Below, piece after piece: positions 17,189 to 25,951 of a stretch of 64,000 bases of DNA (within the stretch, counting starts at the first letter, position 1; each line of letters opens with the position of its first letter). The DNA comes from Notoacmeibacter ruber. GTDB lineage: Bacteria; Pseudomonadota; Alphaproteobacteria; Rhizobiales; Rhizobiaceae. The stretch lies in assembly GCF_003668555.1 (NCBI RefSeq), contig NZ_RCWN01000001.1, forward strand, positions 2,517,501 to 2,581,500, given 5' to 3'. Position numbers and translations under genes: made by a program. The notes below the pieces were generated by a model. That model made no database searches. It was not told where the DNA came from and saw nothing but the letters and a program-made list of their open reading frames with translations.

Positions 17189-19251
17189 AAGCCGTTCTTC
17201 TTGCCTTGATCCTGACCCTCAACCCGGGGACCGGGACCGCATTCGCTACCGATCGGCCGGGGCTTCAAACGCTGTTCGGTGCCATACCGGCCCTCTCGGA
17301 AGGAAGTGCGGCGCTTGATACGCTGACGTTTTCCGCGCCTCCGGCCATCTCCCGTTCAGCATCCGGGGATCGATCCACCTCTCCTGCGATAGGGCAGACA
17401 GACGCCCTCTCCTCGTCGTCAGACTTCCGGAGGGTCATCGGTCTGGATGAACTCGGTTTTGAGACGGGACTGGAATTCCAGGGCATGACCGGTCGCCGCG
17501 ACCTCTTCTTTCCGGCACCCTCGACGGCAAGTTCGCTGCACCTTCGCCTCGTCTTTCGCGCAGGCGCAGCCCATGAGAGTCGGCGGACCCTCCGTATTCT
17601 CGTCAATGGACGATCTCTCGTCACCCGCGCGCTCCAGTCCGAAAACGAGAACTTTGTCATCGACGAAAAGATCGGGCCCGCTGCGATACGGGAGGGTTTC
17701 CTGCGTGTGAGCATCGAATATAGCGGAGCCTTCACGGAGGATCGCTGCCTCGATGAGCGGGTCGGCGGCGACTTCCTGCAATTGCAGGCATCGAGCCAAC
17801 TCAGCATCGGCCTTTCACCCGAAGCCCTGACCGACAGCCGGGACATTCTGGCGCTCTTGCCGAAAGAGATCGACATACTGATCCCTCGCCGGGCCCTGGC
17901 AGCGGAGGAGGCCGAGGCGCTGATCCGCCTGAAGAGCCTTTTCGCCGCGCAGGGACGCACCGTCAGAGTTGCAGGGCTGAGCAGACAGGCGGTCACGAAA
18001 GGTGTGCCGGCTGGTATCTGGTCGCGGGGCCTGATCGCCATCGGCCAAGCCGACGAGTTGGGGCTGAAGGACCCCGGGTCTGACAGCGTCTTACGAACGA
18101 CAATGACAGTTCAGGGTCCGGCGCTTCTCGTTTCCGGCGAAAGCCAGTCTTCCGCCGTGGATCTCCTGACCAGCCGCTGGCGGGATATCACCTTGGGCGA
18201 CCGGGCTGATATCGCGGTGGTCGAGCGAAGCGAAACACAGCGCGAAACCTTTCGATTGACGGATTTGCAATCGACGACGCTTGTCGACAGCGCGGTCTTC
18301 GAAACAGGCTTCAGCGTCGTGGACCTGCCGGCCGGAACCCTGCCGAGCCATATCGATATCGCCCTGGCCCTGAGCCCCGACTTCGAAAGCCGGCCCGCAA
18401 CGCTGGTGACCTATCTGAATGGCGTCATGTTGAATGGCAGCACGACGGAGGGCGGCGAGCATATTCGGCAAGTCTCACCCATCCCGTCAGGGCTTTTGGC
18501 GCGTGACAATTCGGTCGAGGTGCGTCTTCAGCGCCAGCCCTTGACCGGCAACTGCGCCAATCCCCCGCAAGGGTTCGACGTTCAGCTTCTGCCATCCAGC
18601 CGGCTGCGGCTCGTCGAAACCGGCGAAAGGCCGAGTGATTTCTTCGAACTGAGCTCGATCTTTGCCAAGGGCGTATCGATTTTCCTGCCGGAGTCGCCGA
18701 AAAATCCAGAGGAATGGCAGGCCCTCTCCAACATGATCACGGCGCTGATCCCGGCCCGGGCCCCTGTCGACGTTCGCATCGGCGCACCAACCGGCCCAAT
18801 CGCCGAACCATTTATCTTTGTGGGACCGGCTCTTCCGAAGACGATGACCGCCCCGCTTTCTCTCCACGACCGCCGTCTCGTGCTGCGGGACGCGGACGGT
18901 CGAATCTTGATCGATATTGAAGGGGGAAACCGCCCCGGCATCGTTCAGATTGCCGCGACGGACAAGGCTTATGGTCTCTGGTGGCGTCCAGGTACCACCG
19001 AGCCGGCCGAAGCTCTCATAAGCGGGCTCGATCGGGGCAATATCGCGATCATCGAGGAAGGACGCATTGGCTTCGCCTTTTCCACCGAGCGCGATCGGCT
19101 CGTGGAGATCGACCACCCCACCAATGCCGGCTTCTGGAATACGGTACGCGGCTATCGCGCGTGGATGATCGGCGCTGTGTGGCTGGCGCTAACGGCCGGC
19201 TTCGTCGCGGTCCTCTCCGTGGCCTCCCGGCGTCGTCGCGGGAGCCAATAA
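17185..19251 (+). CDS. BcsB-like periplasmic subunit of a polysaccharide synthase
   Basis: Membrane-anchored periplasmic protein of 688 residues resembling cellulose-synthase subunit BcsB. A signal peptide (LLALILTLNPGTGTAFA) leads into tandem carbohydrate-binding-like beta-sandwich and ferredoxin-like repeats. Landmarks are LRILVNGRSLVTRAL, the VSIEYSGAFTEDRCLDERVG stretch and later TLVTYLNGVMLNG. A single C-terminal transmembrane helix (about 662-682) ends in an Arg-rich cytoplasmic tail. BcsB guides the nascent glucan across the periplasm and holds the synthase. Here it sits one base before a GT2 synthase gene. It is somewhat shorter than enterobacterial BcsB (about 780). The exported polymer need not be cellulose. 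Confidence 0.82.
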   Translation: MKAVLLALILTLNPGTGTAFATDRPGLQTLFGAIPALSEGSAALDTLTFSAPPAISRSASGDRSTSPAIGQTDALSSSSDFRRVIGLDELGFETGLEFQGMTGRRDLFFPAPSTASSLHLRLVFRAGAAHESRRTLRILVNGRSLVTRALQSENENFVIDEKIGPAAIREGFLRVSIEYSGAFTEDRCLDERVGGDFLQLQASSQLSIGLSPEALTDSRDILALLPKEIDILIPRRALAAEEAEALIRLKSLFAAQGRTVRVAGLSRQAVTKGVPAGIWSRGLIAIGQADELGLKDPGSDSVLRTTMTVQGPALLVSGESQSSAVDLLTSRWRDITLGDRADIAVVERSETQRETFRLTDLQSTTLVDSAVFETGFSVVDLPAGTLPSHIDIALALSPDFESRPATLVTYLNGVMLNGSTTEGGEHIRQVSPIPSGLLARDNSVEVRLQRQPLTGNCANPPQGFDVQLLPSSRLRLVETGERPSDFFELSSIFAKGVSIFLPESPKNPEEWQALSNMITALIPARAPVDVRIGAPTGPIAEPFIFVGPALPKTMTAPLSLHDRRLVLRDADGRILIDIEGGNRPGIVQIAATDKAYGLWWRPGTTEPAEALISGLDRGNIAIIEEGRIGFAFSTERDRLVEIDHPTNAGFWNTVRGYRAWMIGAVWLALTAGFVAVLSVASRRRRGSQ

Positions 19252-19252
19252 G

Positions 19253-21145
19253 ATGGCTCTCTCCGCAACCGATAACGCCATTGGCAACTATCTCGTCGAG
19301 CGACGGCAAATCACCTTGCAGCAACTCGATGAAGCCGCCGGCAAGGCCACGCGATGGGGCGTGAGTCTCGGTGACGTTCTGCTCGCGAAAGGCTGGATCA
19401 GGGCGCAGGATTACTACAAGTCGCTGGCCAACAACCTCTTTCTGCCCTTCGTAAATCTGATCGATGAGCCGCCAGATCAGGAGCTTCTTGCGGGCCTGGA
19501 TCAAAACCTTCTGTCCGAGAGCCTCATCATGCCGTGGCGGCAGGAAGGCGAGCGGATCATCCTGGCGACTGCACGTCCAGGCCCGGAGACGATTCTCCTC
19601 GCGCAGAAGATCTGGGGCGACCGCTTCGACATTGTGGTGACCTCCAAATTCGACATTATCTGGTCGCTGCAGAAGATCTATCGCGCCGTCCATTCTCACC
19701 GAGCGGTCTACGAATTGGCCGAAGTGGACCCCGACATGTCGGCACGGCAGGTTCTTGGCACCGGTCAGATCATCGTCATCTACGGTCTGATCTCTCTGTT
19801 GCTCCTCGGTGCCGTCATCGCGCCCGTCGCCACCTTAATCGCGCTGAACCTGCTGCTGACGATCTTCTACCTAGGAAACTCTCTATTGCGGGCCGCGCTC
19901 GTCTGGACTGGTGGCCTTGGGCAGGAAGACTTCGCGCGCCGGCTCGATATCCGAGCAAAGGCGCTTCGCGACGAAGAACTGCCAACCTACACCATTCTGG
20001 TGCCGATGTTCCGCGAGCCCGAAACGCTTCCGATCCTTGCCCAGGCGTTGCGCAGCCTCGACTATCCGCTGGCGAAACTGGATATCAAGCTTGTCCTGGA
20101 GGAGAACGACAGCGAGACCATCGAGGCGGCAAAGGCGCTTGGTCTCGAAGGCATCTTCGAGATCATCCGCGTGCCGGAATCCCAGCCGCAAACGAAACCC
20201 AAGGCATGCAATTACGCCCTGCAATTCGCGCGAGGCGAATTGCTCGTCATCTACGATGCGGAGGACAAGCCGGAAACCGACCAGCTCCGCAAGGTCGTCG
20301 CGGCCTTTCGTCTGTCGTCGGACAACACGGCCTGCATCCAGTGCCGGCTCAACTACTACAACGCCAGAGAAAACTGGCTGACCCGAATGTTCACGCTCGA
20401 TTATTCGCTCTGGTTCGACCTGATGCTGCCGGGCCTGCAGCGCATGGGCATTCCCATCCCTCTCGGCGGCACGTCCAACCACTTCAAGATCGACGTCCTG
20501 CGTGAACTACACGCATGGGATCCCTTCAACGTCACGGAAGATGCCGATCTCGGCATCCGCATGACCCAGAAGGGCTACCGCGTCAGCGTGATCGACTCCA
20601 CCACCTTCGAAGAAGCCAATTGCGAAGCCGGCAACTGGATCAGGCAGCGCTCGCGATGGATCAAGGGGTACATGCAGACGTTCCTCGTCCATACCCGCCG
20701 CCCGCTTCACCTGTTGAAGACGATTGGCCTCCGGGGCGTGACAGGCTTCGCCTTCTTCATCGGCGGCACGGCTCTGTCCGGCATTCTCAATCCCATCTTC
20801 TGGTCGATATTCGCCATCTGGCTGACCACCGAGACGGCGGGGTTCGACCCGTTCTTTCCGCCAATCGTTCTCTATTTCGCGCTGTTCAACCTGCTGATCG
20901 GCAACGGCCTGATGATCTTCCTGACCCTGATCGCACCCTTCCGGCGGGGCTGGATGGATCTCATCCCCTACGGCACTTCGGTGGTCGGCTATTGGATGCT
21001 GATGTCGATCGCAGCCTACAAGGCGCTGTGGCAACTCGTCGCAAAGCCTTTCTATTGGGAAAAAACCCGACACGGCATTTCCCGGCAAACGGCTCTTGAG
21101 ATCGAGAAGGCCAGGACGGCGCAGATGGAAGGACATCTGGCTTGA
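19253..21145 (+). CDS. GT2 polysaccharide synthase with N-terminal MshEN (GspE_N)-like domain
   Basis: Processive inner-membrane glycosyltransferase of 630 residues. Residues about 10-140 form a GspE_N/MshEN-like domain (IGNYLVERRQITLQQLDEAA, then GVSLGDVLLAKGWI), a fold known to bind c-di-GMP in MshE and NfrB. TM helices at about 168-210 precede the GT2 domain with substrate Asp residues in YDAEDKPE (Asp335 and Asp338), TED near residue 427 (NVTEDADLG) and the processive QRSRW motif at 465-469. Three or four further TM helices follow. E. coli NfrB has GT2 plus MshEN in the opposite order. The stop is overlapped by the next gene's TTG start. The polymer is not known. Confidence 0.87.
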   Translation: MALSATDNAIGNYLVERRQITLQQLDEAAGKATRWGVSLGDVLLAKGWIRAQDYYKSLANNLFLPFVNLIDEPPDQELLAGLDQNLLSESLIMPWRQEGERIILATARPGPETILLAQKIWGDRFDIVVTSKFDIIWSLQKIYRAVHSHRAVYELAEVDPDMSARQVLGTGQIIVIYGLISLLLLGAVIAPVATLIALNLLLTIFYLGNSLLRAALVWTGGLGQEDFARRLDIRAKALRDEELPTYTILVPMFREPETLPILAQALRSLDYPLAKLDIKLVLEENDSETIEAAKALGLEGIFEIIRVPESQPQTKPKACNYALQFARGELLVIYDAEDKPETDQLRKVVAAFRLSSDNTACIQCRLNYYNARENWLTRMFTLDYSLWFDLMLPGLQRMGIPIPLGGTSNHFKIDVLRELHAWDPFNVTEDADLGIRMTQKGYRVSVIDSTTFEEANCEAGNWIRQRSRWIKGYMQTFLVHTRRPLHLLKTIGLRGVTGFAFFIGGTALSGILNPIFWSIFAIWLTTETAGFDPFFPPIVLYFALFNLLIGNGLMIFLTLIAPFRRGWMDLIPYGTSVVGYWMLMSIAAYKALWQLVAKPFYWEKTRHGISRQTALEIEKARTAQMEGHLA

Positions 21146-22578
21146 ACCCGCTCTCTTCTTTCCTCCTTTTCTGGTCGTCGCTGTTTCTGGGCTGTCTCTT
21201 TTGTGCGATTGCTCTTCAGCATGCCGGTTACATCTCCGATGCCGTGGCCACCCTTTCGGGGCAGGCCATAGCCGCCGCGCAAGGTGGCAGCAGCTTCTCG
21301 GGCCTGCTGACGGCGTATCCCCCACTTCCACGCCTGCTGACCTATGTCGTCGCCCTCATGGAGCCGCGTTTTCCGGCGCTGGTGGCGGGCGCACTCCTGC
21401 TCTCCCTGCTCGGCAGCCTGCTCTATCAGCAGATGGCCGGCAAAGAGGACGACCGTTTCAACCATTTATCCGCAGCGGCGTCGGCTTTGCTTCTGCTGGC
21501 CGGGCCACACAGCCTTCTCGCCATGGTCGAGGGGCCGGAAGCGGTACTAATGGCCCTTGCTATCTTCGTTCTGGGCCAGGGCATGTTCGATCTGCGATCG
21601 GAGGCATCGGCCGTAGCGGCAATGAAGATCGCACTTGCCATGATGCTGCTTGTTCTGTCAGGCCCGACGGGGATGATCTTCGCCATCGCCTGCCTGCCTT
21701 TCCTGGCCCTCTGCCTGCCGGGGGACCTGAGGCGGCAACGCCCCGATGCAATCTACCTTACCTTCCTCTTTCCGGCTCTGTTCGGCATTGGAAGCTTCCT
21801 CTACCTGCGCTGGCTTTTCGGAGCCAATGATGCGGCGACGGGGATTAGCGGCGCATTCCAGACGCTATCGCTGACCGAGCCCGCCAAACCCTCAACCTTG
21901 GCGGCAGCACTCATCGCGCTCGCAGCTCTCGGTCCACCTCTCGCTTGGAAGGTCTTGCGCTCGTGGCGGAAGCCGGTCCTCATGGAGCCATTGACGGGCC
22001 TCATATTGAGCGTCGCCGCTGCGGCAGTCCTGACCTTCATCTTCCATACCGGGCGGCTGCCCATCCTGATGACAGCCTCTGTCCTCGGTGTCCTGGCGAC
22101 TTGCATTGCGCGTGTGTCGGTCGGCCGCTGGGCCATGATTGCAGTTCTCGCCATCGGAACGGGAACGGCGCTCGGCTGGATAGCCTTCGCCGGCAACGTG
22201 AGCGGGGCGCGAGGCATATCAAACGTCTCTTCAAGCCAATCGGCTGTGGCAGAGCTTCGACCCATCGCCGAAGCGCTCGATTCACTCGATGGCGTCATGC
22301 TGGACGGCATCAGCCATCCACAAATCCTGACGTTCATGTCGTCGACCAATGGGCTAAGCCTTCCCGGCAGCACGGATTTTGAAATCGATCTTCTTCGAAA
22401 GGCGATCACGGCGCCGTTCTTCGCGGTCCCGGACCCGATGCATGCGGCTGCCCGCCAGGGGCGCATCAACCGGGCTTTCCCGGAGGCCTTCGACCACGGC
22501 CTGCCGGGCTATGAAAGAATTTATGATGAGAATGGCTGGCGCATATACGCCAGAGTCGGACAGGCAGGGGGATGGTAA
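21142..22578 (+). CDS. Polytopic membrane protein of the synthase operon
   Basis: Integral membrane protein of 478 residues with roughly ten to eleven hydrophobic helices and a C-terminal soluble tail (from about residue 350). It starts at TTG 21142, which overlaps the synthase stop (TTGA). No ATG occurs nearby and the N-terminal helix (FLLFWSSLFLGCLFCAIAL) begins at once. No known family is recognised. The architecture of several N-terminal helices plus a small C-terminal domain resembles GT-C or PMT-like enzymes, which could decorate the polymer, but no catalytic motif is evident. Overlaps on both sides show it belongs to the HPt/BcsB-like/GT2/REC operon. Confidence 0.7.
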   Translation: MNPLSSFLLFWSSLFLGCLFCAIALQHAGYISDAVATLSGQAIAAAQGGSSFSGLLTAYPPLPRLLTYVVALMEPRFPALVAGALLLSLLGSLLYQQMAGKEDDRFNHLSAAASALLLLAGPHSLLAMVEGPEAVLMALAIFVLGQGMFDLRSEASAVAAMKIALAMMLLVLSGPTGMIFAIACLPFLALCLPGDLRRQRPDAIYLTFLFPALFGIGSFLYLRWLFGANDAATGISGAFQTLSLTEPAKPSTLAAALIALAALGPPLAWKVLRSWRKPVLMEPLTGLILSVAAAAVLTFIFHTGRLPILMTASVLGVLATCIARVSVGRWAMIAVLAIGTGTALGWIAFAGNVSGARGISNVSSSQSAVAELRPIAEALDSLDGVMLDGISHPQILTFMSSTNGLSLPGSTDFEIDLLRKAITAPFFAVPDPMHAAARQGRINRAFPEAFDHGLPGYERIYDENGWRIYARVGQAGGW

Positions 22579-23501
22579 TGCGGATATTGGTCGTCGACGA
22601 TTCCGAAGATGCGCGCGACATTCTGTCGGCGGCACTGGCGATAGGCGGCTATGAGGACGTCGATTATGCCGAATCCGGTGAGAACGCGCTGTCAATGCTG
22701 GGCGTCGAACCGCGCAACACTGCCGGCCAGCACTTCGACGTCATCTTGATCGACGTCATCATGCCGGGCCTCAACGGCATCGAGACCTGCGCAAAAATCC
22801 GCTCCGATGCGCGCTATCAGGACACGCCCATCCTGATGGTCACGTCGATCAACGACAGCGGATCGCTCTCTCACGCATTTATCGCGGGAGCGACGGACTA
22901 CGTCACCAAACCCTTCAATCGCACCGAATTGCTGGCGCGGATGCGCAGCGCTTGCCGACTGAAGGGTGAGGTCGACCGCCGCCATGCAAGAGAAGCGGAC
23001 ACGAAAAGCGCGCCCGCCGGGAACGAGCAGACCGGGCCGTCGCAGACCTTCCATCCGATCACCGGCTTGTTCGGGCCCAGCATACTCGAAACCTGGTTGC
23101 GGTCGGACGCCGCTCCTATGCCAAGCTGCATTCTCGCGGTCGCGATCAGGAATGGAAAACGGCTTCGCTCCGTCCACGGAAGCAAGCATGTCGAAGTCGG
23201 GATGAAGACCATTTCAGATGCCCTCGGACGGCTGCCCGCCGGATTGACGGATTTTTGCGCTCACTATGACGACGACATTCTTATCGTGTGCCTGCACGGG
23301 ACCAGCGCGAGACAGGATGCCGCCCTGATCTCGGCCATTGCCGAACGCGTCCGGCGGTTGGAGATCCAGACAGCGGAGAGCGCGGTCGAAACCACGCTTT
23401 CGGTCGGTATCGGAGAAGCCCGACCGGAGGGCGAAATCCCGTCGAAGCACTCCCTGGTCTCGACTGCCATCGAACGGATGGAACTCGTCCGCTCGCGATA
23501 G
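22578..23501 (+). CDS. Response regulator with degenerate GGDEF-like output domain
   Basis: Two-domain regulator of 307 residues. The N-terminal REC domain (1-122) has acidic residues VVDDSED, phospho-acceptor Asp59 (VILIDVIMPGLNG) and the conserved Thr/Lys (MVTS, YVTKPFN). The C-terminal part (about 160-300) has a nucleotidyl-cyclase-like outline. The position expected for GGDEF reads HYDDDILIVC, so the catalytic glycines are absent and cyclase activity is unlikely. ATG 22578 overlaps the preceding TAA (TAATG) behind AGGGGGA; ATG 22572 is an alternative. As the last gene of the operon it may control the synthase after phosphorylation via the HPt protein (inference). Confidence 0.82.
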   Translation: MRILVVDDSEDARDILSAALAIGGYEDVDYAESGENALSMLGVEPRNTAGQHFDVILIDVIMPGLNGIETCAKIRSDARYQDTPILMVTSINDSGSLSHAFIAGATDYVTKPFNRTELLARMRSACRLKGEVDRRHAREADTKSAPAGNEQTGPSQTFHPITGLFGPSILETWLRSDAAPMPSCILAVAIRNGKRLRSVHGSKHVEVGMKTISDALGRLPAGLTDFCAHYDDDILIVCLHGTSARQDAALISAIAERVRRLEIQTAESAVETTLSVGIGEARPEGEIPSKHSLVSTAIERMELVRSR

Positions 23502-23583
23502 AAACACGATCAATGCCGCATTGGGGCGCGACGAAATCCTCACTCCGTCCATCTTTCTTCGCAACCGATAACGAAAACGCCAC

Positions 23584-23620
23584 AGGCCGCCAATGTCTGG
23601 ATCACAAACATTGGCGGCCT
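23584..23620. terminator. Inverted repeat between convergent operons
   Basis: AGGCCGCCAATGT and ACATTGGCGGCCT form perfect 13-base arms around an 11-base loop, 83 bases after the REC/GGDEF stop and 28 bases beyond the stop of the convergent sugar transferase gene. No long T-run follows on either strand, but the stem is strong enough for a bidirectional terminator. Confidence 0.75.
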
Positions 23621-23647
23621 CTGGCATTTCTAGAGTTTCTGGAGTTT

Positions 23648-24997
23648 TCAGTAAGCGCCGCGACCGGTGAAGACTGCGCGGAACGTCAGGGCCAGGAGGG
23701 CCAGATCCAGCGCGACCGATTTGGACCGGACATAAGCGACATCCATATCGACCATTTTCTGAAACCCGATCTCCGCACGTCCGGACACCTGCCAGACGCC
23801 AGTCAGCCCCGGTTTGCACGCAAGGCGCTCATGCGCTTCCGGCGGATAGGCGGCAACTTCGCTCGGCAGGGCCGGTCGTGGACCGACGACACTCATCTCA
23901 CCCTTCAGAACATTGAACAGCTGCGGCAATTCGTCCAGCGAGTAGCGACGAAGCACACGGCCGACACTCGTAACACGCGGATCGTTCTTCGCTTTGAAGC
24001 AGATGCCCCGTCGGTCGGCCAGAGCAAGGACTTCCGACCGCCGCTTTTCGGCATCGACATACATCGTCCGGAACTTGAGCACTTCGAAGGGCTGGCCATT
24101 TTCACCCGTGCGAACCTGCCGGAACAACACCGGACCGCGCGAGCCGAGCTTGATGGCAACGGATATGAGCGCAAGAAGAGGGGCAAGGCACATCACCGCA
24201 CCACCGGCCACGGCCACGTCGATGGCCCTGCTTTGCCAATTCGGAGAGCGTCCGAGTGCGCGCCGTTTTGCACCTTCACCAAAGGCGCGGGCCACAAAGG
24301 TCGCATTGCCGATCAGATAGCGCTTGGCAAGACGGCGCGGCTCCAGCGCCAGCCGCCAGGCCCATTCCAGCCGCGCCTTGCGAAGAAGGAGCGGCGCTCG
24401 TTTCACACGTCCGGACCAGAAGTCGAACTGTGCGCCCACGCCCATCACCAACGACGCGTTGAGGCGATGGCGGTTCCGCGCGATCCAGACATCCTGCTGC
24501 GGTACGCCAAGGGCGACGAGAACGATATCGGCACCCGAGCGGTTGATCTGGTCTATGATATCGTTCTGCTGCGTATCGTCGAAATAGCCGTGCCGCGTAC
24601 CGGCGACCGTCAGGCCGGGCACGAGATCGGCCGCGCGCTCGGCAGCCTGCCGGGCAACGCCCTCGCGGCTGCCGAAGAAGAACACCGACATGTTGCGTTT
24701 CGCCGCTTCCTTGCAGAGCGGCAAAAAGAGGTCGGTTCCGTTGAGGTTCTCGGAAAAGCTCTGGCCGTTCAGTCGCGCGGCCAGCGCCACTCCAGCGCCA
24801 TCTGGCAACACATAACGGGCCTTTTTCAAGGCCCACTGATATTCGACCGATCCGGCCGCAACGTTGATGCAGTGCGCATTGACGAAAGCTGCGGTCTTTT
24901 TGCCGGCCGGGTCGTCGAGCATCATTTCGATCGTCTCGCTCTTGCTGTTGCGGACGATGTCGAGATCGAAAAGTTGGCAGGTATCGAGTTGTTTCAT
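23648..24997 (-). CDS. Fusion of WecG/TagA/CpsF glycosyltransferase and initiating sugar-phosphate transferase
   Basis: Bifunctional enzyme of about 449 residues. The N-terminal half (about 10-230) is a WecG/TagA-type GT26 transferase: NAHCINVA, LPDGAGVALAARLNG, the SREGVARQ stretch and ALGVPQQDVWIARNR. The C-terminal half (about 255-449) is a bacterial sugar transferase of the WbaP/ExoY type. It has one membrane helix (AVAGGAVMCLAPLLALISVA), then GPVLFRQVRTGENGQPF, KFRTM, RVLRRYSLDELPQLFNVLKG and SVVGPRPALPSEV. It would put the first sugar phosphate on undecaprenyl phosphate and add the next sugar. ATG 24997 sits behind a perfect GGAGG; the longer frame to 25054 is rejected. It starts a leftward unit opposite the LuxR-type regulator. 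Confidence 0.9.
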   Translation of the reverse strand: MKQLDTCQLFDLDIVRNSKSETIEMMLDDPAGKKTAAFVNAHCINVAAGSVEYQWALKKARYVLPDGAGVALAARLNGQSFSENLNGTDLFLPLCKEAAKRNMSVFFFGSREGVARQAAERAADLVPGLTVAGTRHGYFDDTQQNDIIDQINRSGADIVLVALGVPQQDVWIARNRHRLNASLVMGVGAQFDFWSGRVKRAPLLLRKARLEWAWRLALEPRRLAKRYLIGNATFVARAFGEGAKRRALGRSPNWQSRAIDVAVAGGAVMCLAPLLALISVAIKLGSRGPVLFRQVRTGENGQPFEVLKFRTMYVDAEKRRSEVLALADRRGICFKAKNDPRVTSVGRVLRRYSLDELPQLFNVLKGEMSVVGPRPALPSEVAAYPPEAHERLACKPGLTGVWQVSGRAEIGFQKMVDMDVAYVRSKSVALDLALLALTFRAVFTGRGAY

Positions 24998-25205
24998 GTT
25001 CGCCTCCGTGATGTGCACCGAGACTGCCACGGCACCACGAAGGCGGCGGCTCATGAAACGAATAGCTTCGAGGCGGAAAGCATCGCGGCGCGATACTGAC
25101 CGGTATTCAGGCCCTATACGAAATAGATGAAATCCTACACAACAGGTTTACCGGATAGCGGAAGGTCTGTGTTATGTCTTCTTACGGATCACGGGGAGAG
25201 GTGGG

Positions 25206-25820
25206 ATGAAAGTACTTTTGGCAGACGATCACGAACTGGTTCGCGACACGATCTGCGCCTTCCTGCAAAACGAAAAGGATATGTCCATCTCGGTCGCTGC
25301 CGATTTTCCCGACGCTGCGGACAAGATGACGACGGCTGGTCCTTTCGACCTTGTGCTTCTCGATTATTCGATGCCCGGAATGGACGGGCTGGAAGGCCTT
25401 AAGAAAGCGATCGATCTGAATTTCAGAAGCCCTGTCGCGATTATCTCGGGAACGATCGATCGGCCTACGGCTGAAGAGGCGCTGGCCCTCGGAGCGGCCG
25501 GGTTTCTTCCAAAGACCATCGCCGCGAAATCCCTGATCCATGCCATCCGCTTCATGGCCGCCGGCGAACAATACGCTCCGATCCAGTTCCTGACCGAAGT
25601 AGAAGAGCAGTCGACCCACCCGCTTGCGGAGAAACTCACGGACCGCGAATTGCAGGTCCTCGAGGGCTTGGTAAAGGGCCAGTCGAACAAGGAAATCGCT
25701 CGCGAACTTGCGTTGCAGGAGGTGACGATCAAGCTTCACGTCAAGACGCTCTGTCGCAAGCTCGATGCGAAGAACCGCACCCAGGCGGCCATCATCGCCA
25801 AGGAAGAAGGCCTGTTCTAG
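25206..25820 (+). CDS. LuxR/NarL-type two-component response regulator
   Basis: DNA-binding response regulator of 204 residues. The REC domain (1-120) carries ADDHE, phospho-acceptor Asp53 (LVLLDYSMPGMDG) and a conserved Lys in FLPKTI. The C-terminal LuxR-type helix-turn-helix (about 140-200) shows LTDRELQVLEGLVKGQSNKE and KLHVKTLCRKL. No kinase gene is adjacent; the hybrid kinase at 34.9-37.4 kb is a candidate partner. It stands between the sugar transferase gene (divergent, 208-base gap) and the PCP/Wzy genes, and is a candidate reader of the palindromes at 25840, 33492, 38064 and 16524 (inference). Confidence 0.9.
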   Translation: MKVLLADDHELVRDTICAFLQNEKDMSISVAADFPDAADKMTTAGPFDLVLLDYSMPGMDGLEGLKKAIDLNFRSPVAIISGTIDRPTAEEALALGAAGFLPKTIAAKSLIHAIRFMAAGEQYAPIQFLTEVEEQSTHPLAEKLTDRELQVLEGLVKGQSNKEIARELALQEVTIKLHVKTLCRKLDAKNRTQAAIIAKEEGLF

Positions 25821-25839
25821 GGCACGCCCCACGTCCGGG

Positions 25840-25855
25840 CCATCCTTTTGGATAG
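25840..25855. promoter_or_regulatory. Exopolysaccharide-region palindrome, copy 2
   Basis: CCATCCTTTTGGATAG, the least exact left arm of the four copies but with a perfect GGATAG right arm. It is 97 bases before the PCP gene start and 20 bases after the response-regulator stop. Confidence 0.55.
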
Positions 25856-25951
25856 TCCGACCGATCCTTCCTGGCACTGCCCTATGCGATGACGCGTCCC
25901 TCTCGGCTCCCGACTGCCGGTAGATTGCGCGCATCAAGAGGAGCCTGCCCC

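Noticed and set aside
23288..25099. 603-codon open frame on the plus strand opposite the sugar transferase fusion
   Set aside because: The minus strand encodes two complete enzyme domains with a perfect ribosome-binding site. The plus-strand frame has no family pattern.
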